From: Bin95 sp965220855
GTDB lineage: Bacteria > Pseudomonadota > Alphaproteobacteria > Bin95
DNA: 64,000 bases
Assembly (NCBI GenBank): GCA_965220855.1
Contig: CBDCQY010000001.1
Location: 1,860,001 to 1,924,000 of the forward strand
Direction: 5' to 3'
The notes beneath the pieces are model-generated. The model had not been told where the DNA came from. It ran no database searches and was given only the letters and a program-made list of their open reading frames with translations. The position numbers and the translations under genes were made by a program. Shown piece by piece: positions 22,730 through 31,157 of the stretch; within the stretch, counting starts at the first letter, position 1, and each line of letters opens with the position of its first letter.

Positions 22730-23548
22730 TCATCGGTCCGCCTTCGCGTTGTGCGTGAACAGGCGTTGGCCGTCGATGCGGTAGGTGTCGATCAGGGCTT
22801 TGGCTTGGGGGCCGGTGAGCCAGGTTTCGAGGCGGGCGGCGGCCTTGCTGTTGATGTGGGGGTGTCTGGCCGGGTCGATGGGCAGAAAGGCATATTGGTT
22901 GAAGAGGGCGGGGTCGCCGGCGAACAGCAGGGCGAGGTCCCGCTTGCGGCCGTGGCTGAGCCAGGTGGCGCGGTCGGAGAGCAGATAGGCCTCCATGCCA
23001 ACGGCCGTGTTGAGCGCCGCGCCCATGCCGGCCCCGACCGGGCGATACCAGCGTCCGAAGCGCTCCGGGTCCAGGCCGGCGGCGCGCCAGAGCGCCAGCT
23101 CGCGGCGATGCGTGCCGCTGTCGTCGCCCCGGCTGACGAAGACCGCCTTCGCCCCGGCGATGCGCGCGAGCGCCGCCTTTGCGCTCCCGGCCTCGGCAAT
23201 GCCCGCCGGGTCCGCCGCCGGGCCGAGCAGCACGAAGTCGTTAGCCATGATCTCGCGCCGCCGGAGCGCATGGCCCTCCCGCACGAACGCCTCCTCCGCC
23301 GCGCGGGAGTGGGTCAGCACCGCATCCACATCGCCCGCCCGGCCGAGCCGGAGCGCCTGTCCGGTGCCGACCGCCAGCAGATGCGCCTCCAGGCCGAGAT
23401 CGCGCCGGATCGCCGGCAGCAGCAGGTCGGCCAGGCCGGAATTGTGAAAGGAGGTGGTGACCGCGAGGCGGATTACCTCCGCCCCGGCGGCGGGGGAGAG
23501 GCCGCAGAGCAGAGCCAGCGCCGCGCCGGCGAGCGCGCGCCGTCTCAT
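22730..23548 (-). CDS. tupA: Tungstate ABC transporter substrate-binding protein TupA
   Basis: The 272-residue periplasmic protein has a signal peptide (MRRRALAGAALALLCGLSPAAGA). TTSFHNSGLADLLLPAI, LLAVGTGQALRLGRAGDVDAVLTHSRAAEEAFV, NDFVLLGPAADPAG and FVSRGDDSGTHRRELALW are the TupA signatures that distinguish it from molybdate-binding ModA. It captures tungstate for import. Its start overlaps tupC by 4 bp, so it is last in a tupB-tupC-tupA operon; a binding-protein gene in last position is less usual. The tungsten-dependent enzyme it serves is not in the window. Confidence 0.93.
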   Translation of the reverse strand: MRRRALAGAALALLCGLSPAAGAEVIRLAVTTSFHNSGLADLLLPAIRRDLGLEAHLLAVGTGQALRLGRAGDVDAVLTHSRAAEEAFVREGHALRRREIMANDFVLLGPAADPAGIAEAGSAKAALARIAGAKAVFVSRGDDSGTHRRELALWRAAGLDPERFGRWYRPVGAGMGAALNTAVGMEAYLLSDRATWLSHGRKRDLALLFAGDPALFNQYAFLPIDPARHPHINSKAAARLETWLTGPQAKALIDTYRIDGQRLFTHNAKADR

Positions 23549-24261
23549 CCCACAATGTCTCCGTTCAGGAAGGCGCGCGCCTCGGGCGTTTGCAGCCGGT
23601 CCAGCGGCGCCGGGCCGGCGGCCATGTCGCGGACGCGCCCGTGCAGCAGGAACAGGCATTCGCTCGCCAGCCGCCGCGCCTGGCCCATATCGTGCGTGGC
23701 GATCACGATGCGCGCGCCGCCCGCCAGCGCAGCCGCCAGGATGGCCTCGATCTCGCGCGTCGCCGGCCCGTCGAGATTGGCGGTCGGCTCGTCCAGAAAC
23801 AGGATGTCGGGCCGGCGCACCAGCGCGCGCGCGAGCGCCAGCTTCTGCTTCTCGCCGCCGGAGAGCACATCGGCGGGCCGGTCGAGCGCCTCGCCGAGGC
23901 CGACGCGCGCCGCCCACTCCGCCGCCAGCCGCCGCGCCTCGCCGCGCGCCACGCCATGCGCCCGCAGCGGATAGGCGATGTTCTCCACCACCCGCCGGCG
24001 CATGACGATCGGCGTCTGGAAGACATAAGCCTGGCGCGTGCGGGCCAGCGCCTCGGGGGCGGCCCAGAGCACCCGGCCGCTTGCCGCCCGCTCCAGCCCG
24101 TGCATGAGGCGCAAGAGCGAGGTCTTGCCGGAGCCGTTCGGCCCGATGACCGCCGTCACGCCCTCGCCGCCGATCTCCAGATCGACCGGGCCGAAGAGGC
24201 GGTGGCCCTCGCGCCGGGCCTCTGCGGCTTCGAGGCGGAGCGGCAGGATCGAGGCTACCAT
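23545..24261 (-). CDS. tupC: Tungstate ABC transporter ATP-binding protein TupC
   Basis: The 238-residue ABC ATPase has Walker A GPNGSGKTSLLRLM, signature LSGGEKQKLALARAL, Walker B DILFLDEPTANLD and switch His in ATHDMGQARRLA. It overlaps tupB by 7 bp and tupA by 4 bp. The combination with TupA and TupB assigns it to tungstate uptake. Confidence 0.93.
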   Translation of the reverse strand: MVASILPLRLEAAEARREGHRLFGPVDLEIGGEGVTAVIGPNGSGKTSLLRLMHGLERAASGRVLWAAPEALARTRQAYVFQTPIVMRRRVVENIAYPLRAHGVARGEARRLAAEWAARVGLGEALDRPADVLSGGEKQKLALARALVRRPDILFLDEPTANLDGPATREIEAILAAALAGGARIVIATHDMGQARRLASECLFLLHGRVRDMAAGPAPLDRLQTPEARAFLNGDIVG

Positions 24262-24959
24262 CGGCTGCTCCGCTCGGTGCGCGAGAGGGAGTGGATCAGC
24301 AGATTGACCGCGATCGCGAGCGCAATCAGCACGAAGCCGAGCGCCAGCGCCAGCGCGAAATTGCCCCTGGAGATTTCGAGCGCGACGGCGGTGGTCAGCA
24401 CGCGGGTGGCGTGGTCGATATTGCCGCCGACGATCATGATCGCGCCCACCTCGCCGATGGCGCGCCCGAAGCCGGCCAGCACGGCGGTGATCAGCGCGCG
24501 CCGCCCGTCCCAGAGCAGCGCTCGGATGCGCTGGCCGCGCGTGGTGTGGAGCGAGATCAGCAGGTCATGATATTCCGCCCAGAGTTCGCGCAAGGCCTGA
24601 TGCGCGATGGAGGCGATCAGCGGCGTCACGATGATCAGCTGGGCGACGATCATCGCCGTCGGCGTGAACAGCAGCCCCAGCACGCCGAACGGGCCGGAGC
24701 GGCTCAGCATCAGATAGACGATCAGCCCGACCACCACCGGCGGCAGGCCCATCATGGCGTTCAGCACCGCGATGACATGGCGGCGCCAGCGAAACCGCTT
24801 GACCGTAAGCCAGGCCCCGAGCGGCAGGCCGATGGCGGCGCCGAGGGCCACCGCCGAGAGCGTGACCTCCAGCGAGCGGAGCGCGATCTCCGTCAGGTCC
24901 GCATCCAGCGCGAGCAGCAGGCGCGCGGCCTCCAGGGCGCCTTCCAGCAGTTCGTTCAC
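24255..24959 (-). CDS. tupB: Tungstate ABC transporter permease TupB
   Basis: The 234-residue inner-membrane permease has about five helices. The EAA-type cytoplasmic loop is visible around ALLWDGRRALITAVLAGFGRAIGEVGAIMIVGGNI, typical of the molybdate/tungstate/sulfate permease group. MGLPPVVVGLIVYLMLSRSGPFGVLG is also characteristic. It is first of the tup genes, 26 bp after the deoxyribosyltransferase gene on the same strand. Confidence 0.92.
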   Translation of the reverse strand: MNELLEGALEAARLLLALDADLTEIALRSLEVTLSAVALGAAIGLPLGAWLTVKRFRWRRHVIAVLNAMMGLPPVVVGLIVYLMLSRSGPFGVLGLLFTPTAMIVAQLIIVTPLIASIAHQALRELWAEYHDLLISLHTTRGQRIRALLWDGRRALITAVLAGFGRAIGEVGAIMIVGGNIDHATRVLTTAVALEISRGNFALALALGFVLIALAIAVNLLIHSLSRTERSSRW

Positions 24960-24985
24960 GCCCGCTCCGCCACGCGCTCAGCCCG

Positions 24986-25456
24986 TCAGCCGTCCCGCAG
25001 CCAGCGGACGAGCGCCTTTGCGGGGTCGGCGATCTCCTCCACCGAGGCGTACCAGTAGTCCCGCCAGCCGGTCTGCGGCAGGCCGGCGAACAGCATCAGG
25101 TTCAGCGGATAATGCTCGCTGTCGGTGCAGTTGCGGAAGTCGTCGCGGAACAGGAAGACGGGCTTCTCCCAGGCGATCGCCATGCCGAGCTCCACCATCA
25201 CGCCCTCGTCCGGCGGGCAGCCGTTGACCACGGCGAAGAGGCCGTCCGCCTCGCGCACATCCCGCATGTCGGCCTGGCCGATGCGCCACGCCCAGCCCGC
25301 ATCCGCCTTGTCGATCTGGTTGTTGCGCGCGAACGGCTCCCAGACATCCGCGCCAGCGCTGTCGAGCGCGGCCTCCAGCTGCTTCAGCGGCCCGGTCCGC
25401 TGCTGGTGGGAGAACCCGTATGGATTTGCCAGATAGAGGGTCTTGCGCGCGCCCAT
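24986..25456 (-). CDS. Nucleoside 2-deoxyribosyltransferase-like protein
   Basis: The 156-residue protein of the nucleoside 2-deoxyribosyltransferase family opens with KTLYLANPYGFS, followed by DVWEPFARNNQ, the conserved Asp pair (QADMRDVREADGLFAVVNG) and the catalytic-Glu motif PPDEGVMVELGMAIA. The family exchanges or cleaves the N-glycosidic bond of (deoxy)nucleosides. Some members instead act on nucleoside monophosphates as house-cleaning hydrolases, so the exact reaction is open. It lies between dppF and tupB on the same strand. Confidence 0.85.
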   Translation of the reverse strand: MGARKTLYLANPYGFSHQQRTGPLKQLEAALDSAGADVWEPFARNNQIDKADAGWAWRIGQADMRDVREADGLFAVVNGCPPDEGVMVELGMAIAWEKPVFLFRDDFRNCTDSEHYPLNLMLFAGLPQTGWRDYWYASVEEIADPAKALVRWLRDG

Positions 25457-25501
25457 CGCCTCGTCCTTCTCAGCGGTTCTTCGCTTGTTGTCGCCGCCGC
25501 G

Positions 25502-26485
25502 TCAGCCGTCATTCAGATGGCAGGCCGAGAACCGCCCCGGCGCCACTTCCCTGAGCGCCGGCGCCGCCTCGCGGCAGCGCGCCATCGCATGGGGGCAGCG
25601 GGGGTGGAAATGGCAGCCCGAAGGCGGATCGAGCGGCGAGGGTATCTCGCCCTTGACCGGCTCGTAGATGCGCCGGCGGGCGTCGAGCCGGGGCGCGCCG
25701 GCGAGCAGCGCGCTGGTGTAGGGATGGTTGGGCTCGGCAAAGAGCGGCTCGGTCGGCGCGGACTCGACCACCCGGCCGAGATACATGATCACCACCCGGT
25801 CGGAGATATGCTCGACGACGCTCAGATCGTGGCTGATGAACAGATAGGTGAGGTCCAGGTCCTGGCGCAGGTCCATGAACAGGTTGAGCACCTGGGCCTG
25901 GATCGAGACGTCGAGCGCCGCCACGGCCTCGTCGCAGACCAGGAATTCCGGCTTGACCGCCAGCGCCCGGGCGATGCCGATGCGCTGGCGCTGGCCGCCG
26001 GAGAACTGGTGCGGATAGCGGCGCTTGTAGGCCGGATCGAGGCCGACCCGGCGCATCACGGCGTCGATATAGTCGCTGCGCTCGGCGCGCGTGGTGACGC
26101 CGTGCAGCAGCGGCGCCTCGCCGACGATGTCCTCGACCCGCATCCGGGGGTTGAGCGAGGCGAAGGGGTCCTGAAAGATCATCTGCACCTGCAGGGCGGC
26201 CTCGCGCGCCTCGCGGCCCTCCAGCGTCCGCAGGTCCCGCCCGCGATAGAAGACCGCGCCCTCGCTCGGCTCCATGATGCCGGCGACGATGCGCCCGAAG
26301 GTGGACTTGCCGCAGCCGGACTCGCCCACCAGGCCCACCACCTCGCCGCGCGCGATGGCGAGGTCCACGCCGTCGAGCGCGTGCACGACCTCCTCGCGCA
26401 CGCCCGCGCCCAGCCGGCCGGCGATCTTCGCCGCCAGGTCCAGCGTCTTGACGAAACGCTTGGTGACGCTCCGCGCCTCGATCAT
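25502..26485 (-). CDS. dppF: Peptide ABC transporter ATP-binding protein, OppF/DppF type
   Basis: The 327-residue ABC ATPase has Walker A GESGCGKSTFGRIV, signature FSGGQRQRIGIARAL, Walker B FLVCDEAVAALDVS and HPYTSALLAGAPRLD. The C-terminal CHFHPRCPHAMARC box is the oligopeptide-transporter ATPase extension. It overlaps dppD by 4 bp and is the last gene of the dppBCDF cluster. Confidence 0.94.
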   Translation of the reverse strand: MIEARSVTKRFVKTLDLAAKIAGRLGAGVREEVVHALDGVDLAIARGEVVGLVGESGCGKSTFGRIVAGIMEPSEGAVFYRGRDLRTLEGREAREAALQVQMIFQDPFASLNPRMRVEDIVGEAPLLHGVTTRAERSDYIDAVMRRVGLDPAYKRRYPHQFSGGQRQRIGIARALAVKPEFLVCDEAVAALDVSIQAQVLNLFMDLRQDLDLTYLFISHDLSVVEHISDRVVIMYLGRVVESAPTEPLFAEPNHPYTSALLAGAPRLDARRRIYEPVKGEIPSPLDPPSGCHFHPRCPHAMARCREAAPALREVAPGRFSACHLNDG

Positions 26486-27465
26486 GGCCCCGCCTCCGCC
26501 AGCGGATGGTGGCAGCGCAGCTCGCGGCCGGGCAGCGGCCGGGTCGGCTCGGGCGCCGCAAGGCAGGCCTCGTCCGCATGGGGGCAGCGCTCGCGAAAGG
26601 CGCATCCGGGCGCGAGATTCAGCAGGGAAGGCGTCATGCCCGGAATCTGGAACAGCCGCCCGCCGCGCGCATTGCGGCTCGGCACCGAGCCGATCAGGCC
26701 GCGCGTATAGGGATGCGCCGGGCGGTCGAGCACCTCGTCGATGGCGCCCTGCTCGACGATGCGTCCGGCATACATGACCGAGATGCGGTCGGCGAGGCCG
26801 GCGACGACGGCCAGATCGTGCGTGATCCAGATCATGGCCGCGCCGGTCTCGCGGCAGAGCTTCTGGGCCTCGTAGAGGATCTGGCCCTGGATGGTGACGT
26901 CGAGCGCCGTTGTCGGCTCGTCGGCGATGATCAGGTCCGGCTTGTTCAGCAGCGCGATGGCGATGGCGACGCGCTGGCGCATGCCGCCGGAGAACTGGTG
27001 CGGATAGGCGCGCAGGCGCTCGTCCGGCGAGGGAATGCCGACCTGGCCGAGCGCGTCGCGCGCCCGGCGACGCGCCTCGTCGCGGGAGACCGCCTCATGC
27101 GCCAGCACCGTCTCGACCATCTGCGTCTCGATGCGCAGCACCGGGTTGAGCGTCATCATCGGGTCCTGGAAGATCATCGCGATGCGGTTGCCGCGCAGCC
27201 GGCGCATCCGCTCCGCGTCGAACTCGGCCAGGTTCTCGCCATTGTAGAGAATGCGGCCCTCCACGACCCGGCCCGGCGGATCGACCAGGCCGATGATCGA
27301 GAAGCCGGTGACCGACTTGCCGGAACCCGACTCGCCGACCAGGCCCATGATCTCGCCGCGCTCGACCCGGAAGCTCACCCCGTCCACGGCCTTGACGGCG
27401 CCCGCCTTGGTCAGGAAATGCGTCTTCAGGCCCTCGACGGCCAGGGTGGGATGCGCGCCCGTCAT
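26482..27465 (-). CDS. dppD: Peptide ABC transporter ATP-binding protein, OppD/DppD type
   Basis: The 327-residue ABC ATPase partner of DppF has Walker A GESGSGKSVTGFSIIG, signature FSGGMRQRVAIAIAL, Walker B LIIADEPTTALDVT, HPYTRGLIGSVPS and the C-terminal cysteine box CAFRERCPHADEAC. It starts 5 bp after dppC and overlaps dppF by 4 bp. Confidence 0.94.
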   Translation of the reverse strand: MTGAHPTLAVEGLKTHFLTKAGAVKAVDGVSFRVERGEIMGLVGESGSGKSVTGFSIIGLVDPPGRVVEGRILYNGENLAEFDAERMRRLRGNRIAMIFQDPMMTLNPVLRIETQMVETVLAHEAVSRDEARRRARDALGQVGIPSPDERLRAYPHQFSGGMRQRVAIAIALLNKPDLIIADEPTTALDVTIQGQILYEAQKLCRETGAAMIWITHDLAVVAGLADRISVMYAGRIVEQGAIDEVLDRPAHPYTRGLIGSVPSRNARGGRLFQIPGMTPSLLNLAPGCAFRERCPHADEACLAAPEPTRPLPGRELRCHHPLAEAGP

Positions 27466-27470
27466 GAGCG

Positions 27471-28379
27471 CTATTTCTGCAATCTCGGATTGAGCACATC
27501 GCGCAGCTGGTCGCCGACCAGATTGATGGCGACGATGGTGACCAGCAGCGCCACGCCCGGATAGACGCTGATCCAGTATTTCATGCTCAGCATGTATTCG
27601 AAGCCGTTGGCGATCAGGAGGCCGAGCGAGGGCTCGGTGATCGGCAGGCCGATGCCGAGAAAGCTCAGCGTCGCCTCGAGCGCGATGGCGTGCGCGGTCT
27701 GCACGGTCACCACCACGATGAGCGGCGGCAGGCAATTGGGCAGCAAATGGCGGAACAGGATGCGCCGGTGGCCGAGCGCCAGGCAGGCGGCGGCGTCGAT
27801 ATATTCCTTCGAGCGCTCCACCAGCGCGCTCGCGCGCACGGTGCGCGCGTAATAGGCCCATTGCACAGTGACCAGCGCGATCAGAATCTTGTCCACGCCC
27901 TTGCCCAGCACCGCCAGCAGCACCAGCGCCACCAGGATCGAGGGGAAGCTCAGCTGGATATCGACGATGCGCATGATGACGGTATCGACCCGCCCGCCGA
28001 AATAGGCGGCGGCGAGGCCGATGGCGCAGCCGATCGCCATGGCGATGACGCCGCTCATCACGCCGACGCCGAGGCTGATGCGCAGCCCGTAGAAGATGGA
28101 GCTCAGCAGGTCGCGTCCGGCCCCGTCCGTGCCGAGCAGGAAGACGCGCCCGTCCAGGGCCTCGGAGCCGGGCGGCAGATGCGAGTCGAGCACGCTCACC
28201 TGCGCGAGATCGTAGGGGTCGGTCGGCGCGATCCAGGGCGCGAACAGGGCGATGAAGGCGATGACCAGGAAGACCAGGAAAGCCGCGGTCGCGATACGGC
28301 TCTCGCAGAAGTCCGAGACGAAGCGGCGAAACGGCGTCTGGACGCGGACCGCCGCCGTCCTTTCCGCGCCCGCCCTCAT
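27471..28379 (-). CDS. dppC: Peptide ABC transporter permease, DppC type
   Basis: The 302-residue permease has an N-terminal membrane anchor, a periplasmic loop with LAPWIAPTDPYDLAQ-like sequence, and five further helices. FLLGTDGAGRDLLSSIFYGLRISL is the DppC hallmark. The EAA loop is at EYIDAAACLALGHRRILFRHLLPN. It overlaps dppB by 4 bp. Confidence 0.94.
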   Translation of the reverse strand: MRAGAERTAAVRVQTPFRRFVSDFCESRIATAAFLVFLVIAFIALFAPWIAPTDPYDLAQVSVLDSHLPPGSEALDGRVFLLGTDGAGRDLLSSIFYGLRISLGVGVMSGVIAMAIGCAIGLAAAYFGGRVDTVIMRIVDIQLSFPSILVALVLLAVLGKGVDKILIALVTVQWAYYARTVRASALVERSKEYIDAAACLALGHRRILFRHLLPNCLPPLIVVVTVQTAHAIALEATLSFLGIGLPITEPSLGLLIANGFEYMLSMKYWISVYPGVALLVTIVAINLVGDQLRDVLNPRLQK

Positions 28380-29353
28380 GTCGCGGCGTCCTGGAGCCGG
28401 ACGCGCGGATCGAGCACCGAATAGACGATATCGACCAGCAGGTTGATGATGAGGAACATCAGCACGACGATCATCAGATAGGCCACCACGATCGGGCGGT
28501 CGAGCTCATGCAGCGAGTCGATGATGAGCTTGCCCATGCCGGGCCAGGCGAACACGGTTTCGGTGACCACGGAGAACGCCACCAGCCCGCCGAATTCGAG
28601 GCCGAGCACGGTCACCACCGGGATCATGATGTTCTTCAGCAGATGCACCAGCACGACCCGGGTCTCGCGCAGCCCCTTGGCGCGCGCGAACTTGATGTAG
28701 TCCTGATGGACGATCTCGCGCGTGCCGGCGCGCGCCAGCCGGATGACCAGCGAGACCTTGAAGAGCGAGAGGTTGATCGCCGGCAGCAGCAGGTGGCGGA
28801 GGCCGTCCCAGGTGAGGAAGCTCACCTCCATGCCGAGGAAGACCGCCGTGTCGCCCCGGCCGGTGGAGGGCAGCCAGCCGAGCATGACCGCAAACAGCAT
28901 GATCATCATGATGCCGACCCAGAAGCTCGGCAGGCTGAAGCCCAGGATCGAGCCGGCCATCACCGCCTTGGAATAGCCGGCCTCGGGCCTGAGCCCGGCG
29001 ATCACGCCGAGCGGGATGCCGATCAGCACCGCGATCAGCAGGGCGGCGATGGCCAGCTCGAAGGTGGCCGGCATCCGCTGCACGATCAGTTGCAGGGCCG
29101 GCTCTCCGAAGATGAAGGACTTGCCGAGATCGCCCTGCAGCGCGTTGGCGACGAAGAAACCGTATTGCTCGTGCAGCGGGCGGTCGAGGCCGAGATCCCG
29201 GATCACCCGCTCGATCTCGGCCTGGTCGGCCTCCGGATTGATCAGCATGTCCACCGGGTCGCCGACGATGTTGACGCCCACGAACACCAGCAGCGACATG
29301 ACCGCCACCACGATGGCGCTCTGCAACAGCCGCCGGATGATGAATACGGTCAT
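28376..29353 (-). CDS. dppB: Peptide ABC transporter permease, DppB type
   Basis: The 325-residue permease opens with MTVFIIRRLLQSAIVVAVMS and has a DPVDMLINP-type loop. LGLDRPLHEQY and GDLGKSF are family motifs, as is the EAA loop IKFARAKGLRETRVVLVHLLKN. It heads the dppBCDF block. The matching binding-protein gene is not adjacent: three small plus-strand coiled-coil genes separate it from dppB. Confidence 0.94.
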   Translation of the reverse strand: MTVFIIRRLLQSAIVVAVMSLLVFVGVNIVGDPVDMLINPEADQAEIERVIRDLGLDRPLHEQYGFFVANALQGDLGKSFIFGEPALQLIVQRMPATFELAIAALLIAVLIGIPLGVIAGLRPEAGYSKAVMAGSILGFSLPSFWVGIMMIMLFAVMLGWLPSTGRGDTAVFLGMEVSFLTWDGLRHLLLPAINLSLFKVSLVIRLARAGTREIVHQDYIKFARAKGLRETRVVLVHLLKNIMIPVVTVLGLEFGGLVAFSVVTETVFAWPGMGKLIIDSLHELDRPIVVAYLMIVVLMFLIINLLVDIVYSVLDPRVRLQDAAT

Positions 29354-29468
29354 GAGGGCGGGGACGCTCCCGTTGGGCGGAGGCCCCGTTCTACACGCAA
29401 AGGCGGCCGCTTGTCAGTCTCGCTGTGGGAGGGTTGCGGCAGAATGACGACGCACCCCGATTTTTCGG

Positions 29469-29496
29469 TTGGACATATCCACCGAGGCGCTATAGT
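29469..29496 (+). promoter_or_regulatory. Candidate sigma70-type promoter of the first coiled-coil gene
   Basis: TTGGAC and TATAGT separated by 16 bp, 30 bp before the ATG. An equivalent block (TTTGAA-16-TATGGT) is copied at the same distance from the second gene's start, which supports a functional unit. Confidence 0.5.
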
Positions 29497-29525
29497 GCGT
29501 GTTGACGCTATCGTGCGAGATTGTG

Positions 29526-29993
29526 ATGACAGTTGGACGCTCCATGCATGGCAAGGGATTGGCGGGTCGGCTCGAAGCGCTCGGCCTGCCGCGGGATGAC
29601 GCCGAGATGCTCGCCCGGGCGGCCCGGCGCGGCCCAGCGATACGGCAACTCGTGCTGTCTTGGCTGGTTCCCTTGCTGTTCGGCGGGCTGGTTGCCGCCA
29701 TGGGCTGGGCCGCACTCGAGATGTATGCGCTGAACGCCCGGCAGGCGGCGACGCAGGCGCAGCTGGCCGATATGTCGAGGCGGCAGGACCGGATGGATCA
29801 GCGCCAGGATCGGACGGAAGCGCGCCAGGGTCGGATGGAGCGGCAACTGATCGAGATTTCAGCGCGTCAGGGCCGTATGGAGGAGCGCCAGGATCGGATG
29901 GAGAAGCAACTGACCGAGCAGCAGCAAACGCTCGGCATCGTTGTCGGCCTGCTTCAGGATATGAACCGGCGTTTGCCGCCAGCGCGAGAATGA
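29526..29993 (+). CDS. Small membrane-anchored coiled-coil protein, copy 1
   Basis: The 155-residue protein of unrecognised family has, in order, a short N-terminal region (KGLAGRLEALGLPRDDAEML), one membrane helix (about residues 43-65: LVPLLFGGLVAAMGWAALEM) and a coiled coil of 7-residue units of the form RQDRME/RQGRME/RQDRTE (about 78-130). A conserved tail GIVVGLLQDMNRRLPPA follows. The Arg/Gln/Glu heptads suggest a charged trimeric or dimeric stalk on one face of the membrane. Two paralogues follow in tandem. The start is ATG, 30 bp after a candidate promoter. All three genes sit on the strand opposite to, and inside, the peptide-transporter cluster. Confidence 0.75.
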   Translation: MTVGRSMHGKGLAGRLEALGLPRDDAEMLARAARRGPAIRQLVLSWLVPLLFGGLVAAMGWAALEMYALNARQAATQAQLADMSRRQDRMDQRQDRTEARQGRMERQLIEISARQGRMEERQDRMEKQLTEQQQTLGIVVGLLQDMNRRLPPARE

Positions 29994-30034
29994 GCGGTGT
30001 TTCTGCTGAATGGCGACGCATTCGGATTTTTCCT

Positions 30035-30062
30035 TTTGAAATATCCACCCAGCCGCTATGGT
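30035..30062 (+). promoter_or_regulatory. Duplicated candidate promoter of the second coiled-coil gene
   Basis: TTTGAA and TATGGT separated by 16 bp. The sequence around it (about 30005-30092) is clearly homologous to 29440-29526 upstream of copy 1, showing that the tandem duplication included the upstream region. Confidence 0.45.
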
Positions 30063-30091
30063 GGGTGTTGACGCTATCGCGCGGAGTTGTG

Positions 30092-30601
30092 ATGACATCT
30101 GGACATTCCTTTTACGACAAGGGGTTGGCGGGACGGCTCGAAGCGGCCGGTCTCACCGGGGGTGACGCCGAGACGCTCGCCCGGGCGGCCCGGCGAGGCT
30201 TTGCGATGCGGGAGCGCGTGCTGTCCTTGCTGATGCCCTTGCTGTTCGGCGGGCTGGTTGCCGCCATGGGCGGCGCCGCAGTCGAGATGTATGCGCTGAA
30301 CGCCCGGCAGGCGGCGACGCAGGCGCAGCTGACTTCAGTGCAGACGAGCCTCACCGATATGTCGAAGCGTCAGGATCGCATGGAGCAGCGCCAGGATCGG
30401 ATGGAGCACCAGCTGATCCGGATTTCGGCGCGTCAGGGGCGGATGGAAGAGCGCCAGGACCGGATGGAGGAGAAGCTGGACGAGATTTCGGGCCGCCAGG
30501 ATCGGGTGGAGAAGCAGCTGGCCGGGCAGCAGCAGACGCTCGGCATCGTTGTCGGCCTGCTTCAGGATATGAACCGGCGCCTGCCGCCAGCCAGCGAATG
30601 A
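30092..30601 (+). CDS. Small membrane-anchored coiled-coil protein, copy 2
   Basis: The 169-residue paralogue of the preceding gene shares its N-terminus (KGLAGRLEAAGLTGGDAETL), its membrane helix (LMPLLFGGLVAAMGGAAVEM) and the NARQAATQAQL junction. It then has an expanded array of RQDRME-type heptads and the tail GIVVGLLQDMNRRLPPA. It is about 14 residues longer than copy 1, from additional coiled-coil sequence. The two starts are 566 bp apart. Function unknown. Confidence 0.75.
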   Translation: MTSGHSFYDKGLAGRLEAAGLTGGDAETLARAARRGFAMRERVLSLLMPLLFGGLVAAMGGAAVEMYALNARQAATQAQLTSVQTSLTDMSKRQDRMEQRQDRMEHQLIRISARQGRMEERQDRMEEKLDEISGRQDRVEKQLAGQQQTLGIVVGLLQDMNRRLPPASE

Positions 30602-30745
30602 ACCGCGTCTGTGCCGGACTGGAAGGGCAGCGCCTGCGAAAAGGCGTTCGGCGCGATGCGGCGCGGGAGTTCGACGAGCTCTTTTTCCTGACAAATATCC
30701 AAAACGGCGCCATGCTGGCCCGGATCGCTACCGCAAGGGATTGTC

Positions 30746-31093
30746 ATGGCCATCGGCCGCTCCGATGAAGACAAGGGTTTCGCGCGCCGACCGGCGCTGC
30801 CGGAGCGCATGGCGCAGGATCGCACGCCGCCCTGGCTGACCGGGCTGCTGGCCGGGGGCCTTCTGGCCGCGCTGGCCTGGGGCGCGCTCGAGTTGTACTC
30901 ATTGAATGCGCGACTGGCCGCCGTGCAGACCCGCACCATCGCCCTGGAGACCCAAATCGACTCCGTTCGGGCAGGGCTGGCGCAGGTTTCCCGGCGCCAG
31001 GATGACATATTCAAGCTGTTCGTCGTCCAGGACCGGAAGCTCGAGAAGATCGTCGAACTGCTCGACCGGCGCTTGCCGCCGGCCGCGCGTTAG
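30746..31093 (+). CDS. Small membrane-anchored coiled-coil protein, diverged copy 3
   Basis: The 115-residue member is more diverged. The N-terminus (MAIGRSDEDKGFARR), membrane helix (LTGLLAGGLLAALAWGALEL), YSLNARLAAVQT junction and RRLPPAA end align with copies 1 and 2. The heptad array is reduced to one recognisable RRQDD unit. It lies 144 bp after copy 2 and ends just before a strong hairpin that separates it from the convergent peptide-binding-protein gene. Confidence 0.7.
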   Translation: MAIGRSDEDKGFARRPALPERMAQDRTPPWLTGLLAGGLLAALAWGALELYSLNARLAAVQTRTIALETQIDSVRAGLAQVSRRQDDIFKLFVVQDRKLEKIVELLDRRLPPAAR

Positions 31094-31112
31094 CGGGCGG
31101 CCGGCGAATAAG

Positions 31113-31141
31113 CTCCCCCGCCCCGGTTCGGGGCGGGGGAG
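31113..31141. terminator. GC-rich hairpin between convergent genes
   Basis: A perfect 13-bp stem (31113-31125 with 31129-31141) with a 3-nt loop lies between the third coiled-coil gene and the convergent peptide-binding-protein gene. No clear T-run follows on either side, so termination would rely on stem stability. The convergent position supports a bidirectional terminator. Confidence 0.6.
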
Positions 31142-31157
31142 AGGCTTGCGGGAAAGG

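Noticed and set aside
22302..22784. Plus-strand frame between the HEPN gene and tupA
   Set aside because: It overlaps coding sequence on the other strand at both ends and has no family motif.
29780..30500. Short 21-bp DNA repeats as a possible non-coding satellite
   Set aside because: They encode heptads of the coiled-coil proteins, in frame and with conserved flanking domains.
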